This document shows positions 53,975 through 63,300 of a stretch of 64,000 nucleotides of DNA, piece by piece. The position numbers were made by a program, and so were the translations under genes. The DNA is from Pseudanabaena sp. Chao 1811. Lineage in GTDB: Bacteria > Cyanobacteriota > Cyanobacteriia > Pseudanabaenales > Pseudanabaenaceae. The stretch covers positions 4,078,501 through 4,142,500 of the forward strand of contig NZ_CP101416.1 of assembly GCF_027942295.1 (NCBI RefSeq). Direction: 5' to 3'. Within the stretch, counting starts at the first letter, position 1; every line of letters begins with the position of its first letter. The notes under the pieces are model-generated. The model had not been told where the DNA came from. It worked only from the letters and a program-made list of their open reading frames with translations, and did no database searches.

Positions 53975-55438
53975 ATGCATGAAATAGCTAGCAATTCAAG
54001 AATCCCGATCGCTTTAGTCTGGCATCGGCGGGATTTGCGAATTGATGATAATCCTGCTTTGAGTGAGGCGATCGCACAGGTGGGGGATCAAGGGATCGTG
54101 ATGGGTTTATTTATATTTGATCCCGATATTCTCGATGATGGTGTGACCGAGGGCAGCAAGGTTGACTTTATGCTCGGTTGTTTGCGCGAGTTGCAAGCCA
54201 ACTATCGACGTTTAGGCAGCGAATTGCTATTTATGTATGGACAGCCCGTGCAATCGATTCGTGAACTGGCGAAAGCAATTAATGCAAGTCATATCTTTTT
54301 TAACCAAGATGTCGAACCCTTTGCAATTAAGCGCGATCGCGAAGCAACTCAAGCTTTGCAAGAACTAGGCGTAAAGGTTCAGAGTTTTGTGGATATTGGT
54401 TTGATTGCTCCTGATGCGATCGCTACGCAATCAGGAGAACCCTACAAGGTCTACACCCCCTTTTGGCGCAATTGGCAAAGTAAACCAAAGCCTCAACCAT
54501 TCGCATCTCCTCAAAAATTAACAGGTTTAGCAGGTTTAGCAAGTTATGATAATTTGCCTGTAATTCCTTTACCAAGCTTGCGTGAACTCAAATTCATCAA
54601 TGACATTACCTTACCGAAAGTGGGCGAAGCCGCAGCTTTAGAACTATTAGAAACCTTTTGTGATGGTAATGGAATTTTGCGTTATCAAACGGAACGTGAT
54701 TTTCCTGCCCATGCGGGGACATCGACATTGAGTGCCCATTTGCGCTTCGGGACAGTTGGCATTAGAAGAGTATGGGAAAAAGCGATCGCGGCTGAGCAAC
54801 TAGTGCGTAGTGAAGAGGATGCCGCAGGAATTACTACATGGAAACAGGAACTAGCATGGCGGGAATTCTATCAGCATATTCTCTTTTACTTCCCTGAATT
54901 AGAAACAGGAGCCTATCGTCCCCAAATGCGAAACTTCCCTTGGGATGATGACGAAGAGAAATTTACTGCATGGTGTGAAGGTCACACGGGTTATCCGATT
55001 GTCGATGCAGCAATGCGGCAACTTAATCAAACAGGCTGGATGCACAACCGTTGTCGGATGATTGTCGCCAGTTTCTTAACTAAGGATTTGATAATTAATT
55101 GGCAATGGGGCGAACGCTATTTTATGCAGAAATTGCTAGATGGTGACTTAGCCGCAAATAATGGTGGTTGGCAATGGAGCGCATCTAGTGGCATGGATCC
55201 CAAGCCTTTGCGGATTTTTAATCCTGCATCACAAGCCCGCAAGTATGATCCAGAAGGTGAGTATATTTTGCGTTGGCTACCTGAATTGCAGGGATTGACT
55301 ACAGCCGAGCTTTTGAGTGGTAATATCCCGCCGCACCAATGCAAAAAACGTGATTATTCTCTACCGATTGTGGATCACAATATTCAGCAACAACGATTCA
55401 AGCAGCTCTATAAGGATTGTAAGGTTTTTCAAAACTAA
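53975..55438 (+). CDS. phrB: deoxyribodipyrimidine photolyase (class I CPD)
   Basis: 487 residues. N-terminal antenna-binding alpha/beta domain (IALVWHRRDLRIDDNPALSE) and C-terminal FAD-binding helical domain (WKQELAWREFYQHILFYFPE, GHTGYPIVDAAMRQLNQTGW, MHNRCRMIVASFLTKDLI, LDGDLAANNGGWQWSASSG). It reverses cyclobutane pyrimidine dimers with blue light. Antenna cofactor uncertain (8-HDF or MTHF). The last residues overlap a palindrome (55421-55473). Confidence 0.95.
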   Translation: MHEIASNSRIPIALVWHRRDLRIDDNPALSEAIAQVGDQGIVMGLFIFDPDILDDGVTEGSKVDFMLGCLRELQANYRRLGSELLFMYGQPVQSIRELAKAINASHIFFNQDVEPFAIKRDREATQALQELGVKVQSFVDIGLIAPDAIATQSGEPYKVYTPFWRNWQSKPKPQPFASPQKLTGLAGLASYDNLPVIPLPSLRELKFINDITLPKVGEAAALELLETFCDGNGILRYQTERDFPAHAGTSTLSAHLRFGTVGIRRVWEKAIAAEQLVRSEEDAAGITTWKQELAWREFYQHILFYFPELETGAYRPQMRNFPWDDDEEKFTAWCEGHTGYPIVDAAMRQLNQTGWMHNRCRMIVASFLTKDLIINWQWGERYFMQKLLDGDLAANNGGWQWSASSGMDPKPLRIFNPASQARKYDPEGEYILRWLPELQGLTTAELLSGNIPPHQCKKRDYSLPIVDHNIQQQRFKQLYKDCKVFQN

Positions 55439-55473
55439 AAATGGCGTAGCCATTTTTAGTTTTGAAAAACCTT
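55421..55473 (+). terminator. palindrome overlapping the photolyase stop codon
   Basis: AAGGTTTTTCAAAACTAAAA and the complement with centre ATGGC-GTA-GCCAT, perfect 25-bp stem. The final codons and stop (55436-55438) lie inside the left arm, so part of the arm is coding. Confidence 0.75.
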
Positions 55474-55509
55474 ACTGGGTTTGTTTTTTAATCCACGAAG
55501 GGGTAACAA

Positions 55510-55658
55510 TAACGCGAGTTCGGGATAATTTGAAACGGGCTTTTAGAGAGGGCTTGCGTAGCAAGCCCTCTCTAAAAGCCCAAAAGTAAAAGCCTTGCTT
55601 AGCAAGGCTTTTACTTTTGGGCTTTTAAAATTTGCCAGCTTAATCCGAACTGACGTTA
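55510..55658. repeat. TIR-bounded double-hairpin element, copy 5
   Basis: TAACGCGAGTTCGGGATAAT to the complement of TAACGTCAGTTCGGATTAAG. Hairpins TTTTAGAGAGGGCTTGC-GTA-... and CCCAAAAGTAAAAGCCTTGC-TTA-.... Perfect stems. Confidence 0.88.
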
Positions 55659-55686
55659 ACAATACTTTCGTGAATTGGTATAGAAA

Positions 55687-55728
55687 AAAGCAGCAGCCTT
55701 TGTGCCGTGACACAAAGACTGCTGCTTT
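55687..55728. terminator. hairpin between convergent repeat region and CNB gene
   Basis: AAAGCAGCAGCCTTTGTG / CACAAAGACTGCTGCTTT, 18-bp stem with one mismatch, just before the stop of the cNMP-binding gene (55730). Confidence 0.65.
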
Positions 55729-55729
55729 A

Positions 55730-56227
55730 CTAAATCGGGGAATGCTTATAGGCTTCTAACTTCTTAAGTTCTTCACTTAGTTTACTAATCTGTTCATTTT
55801 GCGAATTAATTTGACCATTTTGAGTACGAATGCGGCGAGATAGCATCCGAATAATATTTACAGCAATATCAGGAGTCTCATCGATCGCTTCATATAGTTG
55901 CTGTTGTGTTAGTACCAGACAATCACAATTAGTAATCGCTGTTACGGAAGCTGACCGTGGCTCTGCATCAAACAAAGACATTTCCCCAAAGCAATTGCCC
56001 TTGTCTAGAACCGCTAAATCTTTTTTATCATCTATATGTACTCGCACCTTACCCGCAACCACAATATAAAGCGATCGACCCTCTTGACCTTTCGCGAAAA
56101 TCATTTTGCTGGGTGGATACGAAACCTCATTCATGATCGAAGCTAGGCGCACCAAAAAATCATCCCGTAACTCCTTGAAGATCGGAACGCCCCTGACCAA
56201 TAACAGCCGATCAATACTGGTTAGCAT
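55730..56227 (-). CDS. cyclic nucleotide-binding domain protein without HTH
   Basis: 165 residues. One cNMP-binding fold (about 12-125) with the phosphate cassette CFGEMSLFDAEPRSASVTAI. No DNA-binding domain; instead a coiled-coil tail (about 138-160, NGQINSQNEQISKLSEELKK). It follows the large membrane protein by only three bases and is presumably cotranscribed. Many relatives of that transporter carry this domain fused at the C-terminus, so the pair may work as one complex. Confidence 0.88.
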   Translation of the reverse strand: MLTSIDRLLLVRGVPIFKELRDDFLVRLASIMNEVSYPPSKMIFAKGQEGRSLYIVVAGKVRVHIDDKKDLAVLDKGNCFGEMSLFDAEPRSASVTAITNCDCLVLTQQQLYEAIDETPDIAVNIIRMLSRRIRTQNGQINSQNEQISKLSEELKKLEAYKHSPI

Positions 56228-56230
56228 TGC

Positions 56231-59200
56231 CTAAGACTCCCCATACCCATTTGGTTTGCCACCCATTCTGGCTTTGATCTCGGTATCAATATCTTGACTC
56301 TCTTGGGAATTATCACTTAGATTCAGGTTATTTTTTCCATTATTTTGAAAATAATAAGAAATTGCTCTTGCCTGTGCTAGAACCAAGGAATCACGATCCT
56401 TTAATAAATGGGGTAGGATTTTTGCCAGCGATCGCGGGGAAGCAACTTGTAGATAGGCGATTACTGCTTCTCTGACAAAACCTGTTGGGTGTTCTAAGCA
56501 AGCTAGCATTGTCTCCGCAGGTAGACTCCACAATTGAGTGCGAGCCACATGGAGACAGCAAGCCAAAGTCCAATCTGATAGGCAATAGCGTAAATCTACA
56601 AGCTGTTGTAAACGCTTCATCGGCTTCATTGGTTTGTGAGGATGAATTGCCGCTAAAACATTTAACTTATCAGCGATCGACCGATTGTCCACTACTGACA
56701 ATAAAATTTGCTTAACGCTCAAATCAACGGTATTGTCCAAAATTTCCATGCCGCGAGCGAGACTACTTTTAGATCCCGATAGAGGATTAAATCCCGAGAG
56801 GATATTAAAAGAAGCCGCCTGAATTGCCGATGCCGAGTATAGCAATTTCATCAGCAGAAAAATACGCTCTAAACTATCAATTGCCTCATTTTGCAAGGAC
56901 TCTAGTAGTAGCTCCATTTCTGAAGTTGTAACCTGTGAAAAATCCTCAACTGCTGCCCAAGCTTCGGTCATTACCCCCAGTTCTTGAACTACCATTTTCT
57001 CGATACCACTACGACCGATTAGCTCCAAAATGGCTTCAATACCTTGTTCCTGAGGAATGCGAATCAAATTTCTCAAAATTTGTCGCCGATGTTTGCCCCA
57101 AGACTTAGGCAAATTGCTTGCAAGTACAGAAATTGAAGCTTGAGTTGCAATTTCCCCCAAAATATCCCAAGCTTGGACACGGATGTTATCGGCGCTTTGA
57201 TCGCTATAGGCAAGCTCTAATAATGAGCTAATGCCATCATCACCAAGATTTACTAATGCCTCATGGGCAGCTTTGCGGGTAGCTTTGTAATGCAAGCCGC
57301 GAATTAGCGAGGGGAAATATTCACTTGTACGAGTAGCAGCGATCGCTCTTAGCAATGCACACCGTACTTCGATCGAAGGATCTGCTAATAAATTCGGCAC
57401 GTAATATCGTAAAGACTGCATAAAAGCAGCTTCAGCTAAAGCTCGACAACCTAATACTCGTTCGGGCTTGGATGGGCTAGTGAGCATATGACGCAAAGTA
57501 TTCGTCGCTTCGGCAACTTGATCTTTATCCCCTAGACGCATCATGAGGGCAACCGCAGTACTCCGAATAATAGGATTTTGCTCTGGGCCAAGATAACTAC
57601 GGAGACTATAAATATCACGATTTTTTTCATCGGCTAGCAACACATAGCGCAAACATAATGCTTGTACTTGTGGTGAAGCATTAGGTGATTGCATGACCTC
57701 GTTGATGTAGGGCAGATACTTGGTTTCAGGATTTTCCAGCATTGCCTCAATACTTTGCGCCTGCAAATCTGGTGTCATCTGAGCAAGCATGGGTGCAAGA
57801 GACTCACCTACTGCCTGTGGCACAATCTGGGTTAGCAGATCAATACAAACGGATTGTTCCGTCTGAGTCTCAGCTCTAGATATTGATTCTGATACTGCGC
57901 GGCGGAGTTCGCGAGTATCAACGGTTAGTAAACTTAATTTTCCTCTTTCAACACTCTGGATTAACAGCTCTAAATAGCCGCGGCGGAGCAACCAAATCAC
58001 GATTACCCAGATCAGAGCGACAAATACAATTACTACTGCAAACCAATGGGAAGAAACTGAGAGATCAATACCTCTAGTTTTAAACACTTCACTGACAATC
58101 CAAATCAAAACCCCTGCGCCGCCAGTTGCAAGGGGATCGGCGATGCCTCTAACAAAGGATTGAATTTGGCTCCGAAACTGATCGGGTACAGCTTGAAACA
58201 ATGTCGGTGCAGTGGCGGCAACAATTGTAAATCGGAATAGTTCATCAAAAAATTTCAGAACTACAAATCCTGCAAGTAAACCAAATGGAGCAAATCCTGC
58301 GATCGTGCCTGTAATGATGATGCCAACAGGTGGCATTAACACCGCAAAAAATACACCAATGCGCTCGATAATTCGGCTAGAGCCAAAAAGCTGGAGAGCA
58401 AGCTTAAAGACTCCCATGATCCCGCCAAAAATCCCTAAAAAGCTGCCGATCGCTTCTTCGGTTTTGAGATTAACTTCCAGTTGCGTTTGGTACTGAAACT
58501 CAATCATGAAAAATAAAACTTGGGCGGCAATAAAAAAACCAAAGAGGAGCCAGACATATTTGAGGAGATTGCCCTGTAGCGATCTCGTCTCAATTTCGCT
58601 GTCTTCTTCGTTTCTATAGACAAAGTTGGGAAATGCTTGGCGATAGCGGGTGCTGAGATAAAACAACAACGCTGAACCAAGAAATAACATTACACAGGTA
58701 GCGAGGGTCATATTGGGAACGCCACCCAAACTCACCAACAGTGGGTAAGAGAAACCTCCCACAATTTCAGCAACAATGATGCCTGTACTAATTAAAGGAA
58801 AGGCTCGTTTAATTTCACGAATATTAAATAACTGGTTGGCGGCAATGTCATTATTAATGTTGCTTAATACATAAATGCCTTCAACCCATAACCGAATGCT
58901 AAATACTGATGCTAAATACAGAAACGAACCCTTGGTTTGCATCAGTCCCATCCAAGCCAAAGGAAGCGGTAAGGCAAGGAGAAAAGAGATGCCCAGCATC
59001 ACCCAACGCAGGGGGAAAAGTTTTTGCAACCATGAGTAAAAAACGCCAAAAGCCGTAACCACAAAGGCCGTAGCCATATATACCCAAGTGAGATTTTCGG
59101 CTTTATAACCTTCTAGAAACAGGGTAGAGCTAGAATACTCAAGCCATACCGCCCCAATCGATGTTGCACAATAAAATAAAAACATCAACAATGTGCGTTC

Positions 59201-59281
59201 AGCTTCATCTGGACGCAGGTTGACGATTTTTAAAAAGCGCCGCATCGGGGAATTAGAGTCGGGGATGGCAGGTGCACTCAT
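56231..59281 (-). CDS. MFS/ATP:ADP-antiporter-like membrane protein with HEAT repeats
   Basis: 1016 residues. N-terminal half (about 15-435) has ten to twelve membrane helices in the pattern of the nucleotide-transporter-like MFS family (YLASVFSIRLWVEGIYVLSN, NQLFNIREIKRAFPLISTG). After residue ~450 soluble HEAT-like repeats follow to the end (SIEVRCALLRAIAATRTSEY; KATRKAAHEALVNLGDDGIS). Such proteins typically couple to a cNMP-binding partner, found next door. The transported molecule is unknown; nucleotide transport cannot be claimed. Confidence 0.82.
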   Translation of the reverse strand: MSAPAIPDSNSPMRRFLKIVNLRPDEAERTLLMFLFYCATSIGAVWLEYSSSTLFLEGYKAENLTWVYMATAFVVTAFGVFYSWLQKLFPLRWVMLGISFLLALPLPLAWMGLMQTKGSFLYLASVFSIRLWVEGIYVLSNINNDIAANQLFNIREIKRAFPLISTGIIVAEIVGGFSYPLLVSLGGVPNMTLATCVMLFLGSALLFYLSTRYRQAFPNFVYRNEEDSEIETRSLQGNLLKYVWLLFGFFIAAQVLFFMIEFQYQTQLEVNLKTEEAIGSFLGIFGGIMGVFKLALQLFGSSRIIERIGVFFAVLMPPVGIIITGTIAGFAPFGLLAGFVVLKFFDELFRFTIVAATAPTLFQAVPDQFRSQIQSFVRGIADPLATGGAGVLIWIVSEVFKTRGIDLSVSSHWFAVVIVFVALIWVIVIWLLRRGYLELLIQSVERGKLSLLTVDTRELRRAVSESISRAETQTEQSVCIDLLTQIVPQAVGESLAPMLAQMTPDLQAQSIEAMLENPETKYLPYINEVMQSPNASPQVQALCLRYVLLADEKNRDIYSLRSYLGPEQNPIIRSTAVALMMRLGDKDQVAEATNTLRHMLTSPSKPERVLGCRALAEAAFMQSLRYYVPNLLADPSIEVRCALLRAIAATRTSEYFPSLIRGLHYKATRKAAHEALVNLGDDGISSLLELAYSDQSADNIRVQAWDILGEIATQASISVLASNLPKSWGKHRRQILRNLIRIPQEQGIEAILELIGRSGIEKMVVQELGVMTEAWAAVEDFSQVTTSEMELLLESLQNEAIDSLERIFLLMKLLYSASAIQAASFNILSGFNPLSGSKSSLARGMEILDNTVDLSVKQILLSVVDNRSIADKLNVLAAIHPHKPMKPMKRLQQLVDLRYCLSDWTLACCLHVARTQLWSLPAETMLACLEHPTGFVREAVIAYLQVASPRSLAKILPHLLKDRDSLVLAQARAISYYFQNNGKNNLNLSDNSQESQDIDTEIKARMGGKPNGYGES

Positions 59282-59305
59282 AGGTGATGGCGATCGGTTG
59301 ACGAT

Positions 59306-60115
59306 ATGGTACTACAAGAACGCAAATCTACAATGCCAGCTATTTTTCCAATTACTTCAATTTCGCAAGGACATCTCAATATCTGGGAAACTTGTCGGCG
59401 TAAGTATCAATATAAGTTTTTAGAGGCACTGAGTTTACCAGATGCTGATCTAGATAGCGCAGAAAAATTGCAGTTGGGGACAAAGTTTCATTTACTTATG
59501 CAGCAAAAAGAACTAGGGCTTGATGTTGTAGCATTGGCGAGTAGTGATGTTAGGTTACAAACTTGGTTAACTGCTTTTGATCAGCAACCTCCAGCAATGA
59601 TCTTGGGTGATCGCTTATGTGAGCATCGACGTACCTTAGAAGTTTCATTGCACAATAGTGAAAATGACAATCTCGAACAAGGGTATTTTGTCTTAACTGC
59701 TATTTATGACCTCTTGCTTTTAGGTGATCGCCAAGCGCAAATCCTCGATTGGAAAACCCATCAAAAAGCGATCGCGGCTGACAAGTTAGAAACTAATTGG
59801 CAAACGCAGCTCTATTTATATCTATTAGCGAAAACAACTGATTATGAGCCTGAGCAAATATCGATGACCTATTGGTTTGCTAACACTGCCCAGTCCGTAA
59901 TTATTAACTATTCTCCAACTGCTTACGAGCAAACTGAAAAAAAGCTACAGCGAATTTTGATGGAGATTGCGGAGGCTCAGGAATATCCCAAATTAGAGGA
60001 GATCAATAATTCTACTTGTCAATATTGTGAATTTTGCGAGCGCTGCGATCGCGGTGACATATTAACTAGCTTTGCACCCAGCAATATTGAAGATATTCCC
60101 GAAATTGCAATATAA
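59306..60115 (+). CDS. PD-(D/E)XK nuclease, RecB/Cas4-like with Fe-S cysteines
   Basis: 269 residues from ATG 59306 (another Met at 59333). RecB-type motifs: GTKFHLLMQQKEL (motif I region), AQILDWKTHQK (Asp and Lys catalytic residues), WQTQLYLYLLAK (QxxxY). One Cys at residue 30 (WETCRRKYQYKF) and three near the C-terminus (STCQYCEFCERCDRG) match the 1+3 pattern that holds a [4Fe-4S] cluster in Cas4 and AddB. No cas gene is near, so a repair or stand-alone nuclease is likely. Divergent from the transporter with 24 bases between starts. Confidence 0.85.
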   Translation: MVLQERKSTMPAIFPITSISQGHLNIWETCRRKYQYKFLEALSLPDADLDSAEKLQLGTKFHLLMQQKELGLDVVALASSDVRLQTWLTAFDQQPPAMILGDRLCEHRRTLEVSLHNSENDNLEQGYFVLTAIYDLLLLGDRQAQILDWKTHQKAIAADKLETNWQTQLYLYLLAKTTDYEPEQISMTYWFANTAQSVIINYSPTAYEQTEKKLQRILMEIAEAQEYPKLEEINNSTCQYCEFCERCDRGDILTSFAPSNIEDIPEIAI

Positions 60116-60156
60116 AAAACTGTGGCGCACGCTGCGCTTGCGCCACAGTTTTTTAT
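60111..60156 (+). terminator. hairpin after nuclease gene
   Basis: TATAAAAAACTGTGGCGCA / TGCGCCACAGTTTTTTATA, perfect 19-bp stem with T-run on the right. Confidence 0.75.
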
Positions 60157-60166
60157 ATTTACTGAT

Positions 60167-60308
60167 GTTACGTGGAACTAGGATCGCCCCTCATCCCCCA
60201 ACCCCTTCTCCTGCGGGAGAAGGGGAGTAAAACCCATATTTGTTTCTTGTTCCCCTCTCCTGCGGGAGAGGGGCTAGGGGTGAGGGCTTTAGAAGACTTC
60301 CACGTAAC
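60167..60308. repeat. TIR-bounded copy of the G/C-rich palindromic repeat
   Basis: The core 60184-60289 is the CCCCTCATCCCCCAACCCC ... GGGGCTAGGGGTGAGGG repeat with two CTCCTGCGGGAG hairpins. Outside lie inverted flanks GTTACGTGGAA (60167) and TTCCACGTAAC (60298-60308), suggesting the palindrome is part of a larger 142-base unit here. Confidence 0.8.
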
Positions 60309-60337
60309 ACCAGTATTTAGTGCTTCGCACCTAACAT

Positions 60338-63300
60338 TTATAAGCCATTGCTAATCAAGATAAAGGCTGACCAGAAATAGGGATGGGAAAAATCCTTAGA
60401 TCGGATTGTTGCCAATTGGGCTTGACGTAAAGAATTTGCCTTAGACTGATCGCTTTGTTTGATATTGCTGTAAAAAGACTGCATCAAAGCCTGTGTTCCC
60501 TCATCGCTTACCTGCCATAGAGATGCGATCGCTGCCTTTGCGCCAGCCCTTTGTACCTGATAGCCAAAGCCTAAGATTTCGATGCCATTGCCGAGATTAC
60601 CCACGCCTGTTTGACAAGCACTGAGAACGATCAAATCCACATTGGACATCGGTAAATCCTTCATCTCGTTGAGCAAAATGCGATCGCCATTGCCAAAGAT
60701 CAGAAACGAGTTTTCAGGCTTACCCGCATTAAATTCGGCATGGGTCGCTAGGTGGATCAAATTTTTAGTTTGCATTTGGGCTTCAGTTGCCTTGCGACTG
60801 AAATCATTAGCGACAAGTTTCACCGTATTCGGTAAAGCCGAGGAAATAGCTTGTACTTCGTCTACCGTAGCAGGTAGCCCCACCTGTCCAAATTTAGTGG
60901 TGTTGGGAGCGCCACCAAAAGCTCCTGCAAAGGTCTGTAATGGTTTTGGTGTTTTTGGGGTAAAGTCGCTGAGACTATAGGCGATCAGGTTATTGATACT
61001 GTACTTTTCAACTAGCCACTGGTTGCCATCATAGAGCGCCGCGATCGGAACATAACGTAGTTGTCCATCAGGAGCATAGAAAATGGTCTTCGTTTGAGCA
61101 AGTTCCGCCTCAATTGGCTTGATCAGAATGTTGTAGAGCTTAGTCGCAGGTTCGATCACATCCAATGAGGACGTATCGCGTAGCCCTGCTTTAAAGTCCT
61201 GTACTAGTTGAATGATTGCTGCTTCTTTAATTTTGACCGAGCGATGGATTGGTGGTTTGTTCGGAATAAAGAGAATCAATTCTAAGCGATCGCCTAAAAT
61301 TAGAGGATAGAGCAAAGCATGATCTTGAGGAAGGTTTTGTAAATAGGCGGGAACACGATTTAGTTCTGTAGGAGGAATTTGGCTTAACTGGTTGACAATT
61401 TTTTGATTGCTATCAATAAAAGGTTGTAGCGAAGTTAATGGCTGTTTGGCGATCGCTTGTATTTGTGCAGCTTCTTCAGGGAAAACATAGATGCCTTGGG
61501 CGGTGCGTTCATTCCCTTTGACATTCTGTAAATAGTCTTGGAGTTCTTGGACTTTGAGTAAATCAAGAACCTGTAATGCTTCCATGACTCGTCCTTGTTT
61601 CAATAGAAGATCTGCCAGAATACGGTAATTATAGGCAATTGTTTTCTGGTAAGACTTCTGCTCATCAAGGGAAAGAACACGTAACTCCTTACGGATTGCT
61701 TCGATGCCATTTACCGATTGTTTATAAAAGGCGATCGCTAATTCAGGATATTGACTTTGGAGTAAAGAGCCAATATTTCCAAACATTTTGCTCTCTTGGT
61801 TGCGATTACCAACTTCACGAGCAAGGGATAAGGCCTCCTGAAAAGCCATAAATGCTTTGTCACTTTGCTGGGACAGAGCATAAATCAAACCGATATTATA
61901 AAATGTATTGCCAATCCCAGCCCGATCACCAATGGCGCGATAGATGTCCAGAGCTTGTTTTTGATAGGCGATCGCTTGATCAGTTTGTTTGAGTTCAGAG
62001 TAGATATATCCAACTTGAGCGAGCATCGCTGCTTCCGAAGTGCGATTCCCTGATTGCTTAAAGAAATCCAACAAGCTGAGAGCCGATTGTAGTCTTGCTT
62101 GAGGATTTCTGCTAGCAGAGGAACTTAAAGCATCAAACTGAGCGACTAGTTCCTTTGCCATTTCTTGTAATTGCGGCGAGTTTTTGGTTAGTGCTGGCAG
62201 TCGCTTCAAGATTTCATTGATTTTTGTAGTTTCTCCTAGTTGGATATACAGAGTTGCCAGATACATCGAAGCAACCCCTTCGCCTTGGGTATCGCCAATA
62301 GCTTGATAAATCGATCGCGCATCTTGTAAAGCACTGAGTGCCTTCGGAAACTGACTAAGGGCTGTATAGAGACTACCTTCACCGATGAGGATACTCGCAA
62401 GGGTTTGGCGATCGCTGGGCTTGACATTAGGAACATTGGTTAGAGCTTGGTATATAGCCTTTGCCTGTTCATAGAGAGCCAAAGCCTCACGATTTTGACT
62501 TTGGGCAAGACGAACTTCAGCGATGTTTTTGAGATTCCGTCCTTCCCCTGCGCGATCGCCTAATTCCTGATAAACCTTTTGCGCTTGCCCATAGAATTCA
62601 ATTGCTTGGGGATATTCACTTAGATTCCGATAGGATGTAGCAACAGCATTTAAAATCTCTGCTTCAAGAGGTCGATCCCCTGCTTGTCGCACTAGTTCTA
62701 AAGCCTTGAGATTGAGCTGAACAACCTTTTTATACTCAAAGGATAGACTGAAAATATTACCTTCCAGATTTAACGCATTTGCCTGTCCTAATGGATTACC
62801 TAAGGCTTGATAGGCTGTGTAACTTTGTTGAGCCAGTGCTAGGGCTTGATCCTTTTGTCCCAGTAAACTATAAATAGAAGCTAGATAAAAGAGAATTTGT
62901 CCTTCGGCAGCGCGATTTCCTTCAGCACGGCTCAGTTTGAGTCCATCCTCGAAATAGGCAACTGATTTAGGGAATTCATACTTCTTAACATAAATCACTC
63001 CAATTGTGGCTAGAGTTTTGCCTTCGCGGTAGCGATCGCCTACTTCCTTGCGAATGGCTAATGACTGTTCCAGCAATGGTAAAGCATTAGCATATTGCTC
63101 CAAATTGAGATAAGCCCGTCCCAATTGATATCTTGTTTCCCCTTCGGCTTGGCGATAGCGTAACTTGTCGGCGGGGGCTAGGCTTGAGGATGGAGATTGG
63201 AGGATGGTCAATGCTTGTTGTAAATTGGCGATCGCTTGAGTTTCTTGTCTTAAACTCACCTGCACCATCCCCAAGCCTGTAAGGGCAATGGATTCTCCTA

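Noticed and set aside
12763-60289. CRISPR interpretation of the G/C-rich repeats
   Set aside because: Copies are single, kilobases apart, with no regular spacers; two are embedded in genes in different frames.
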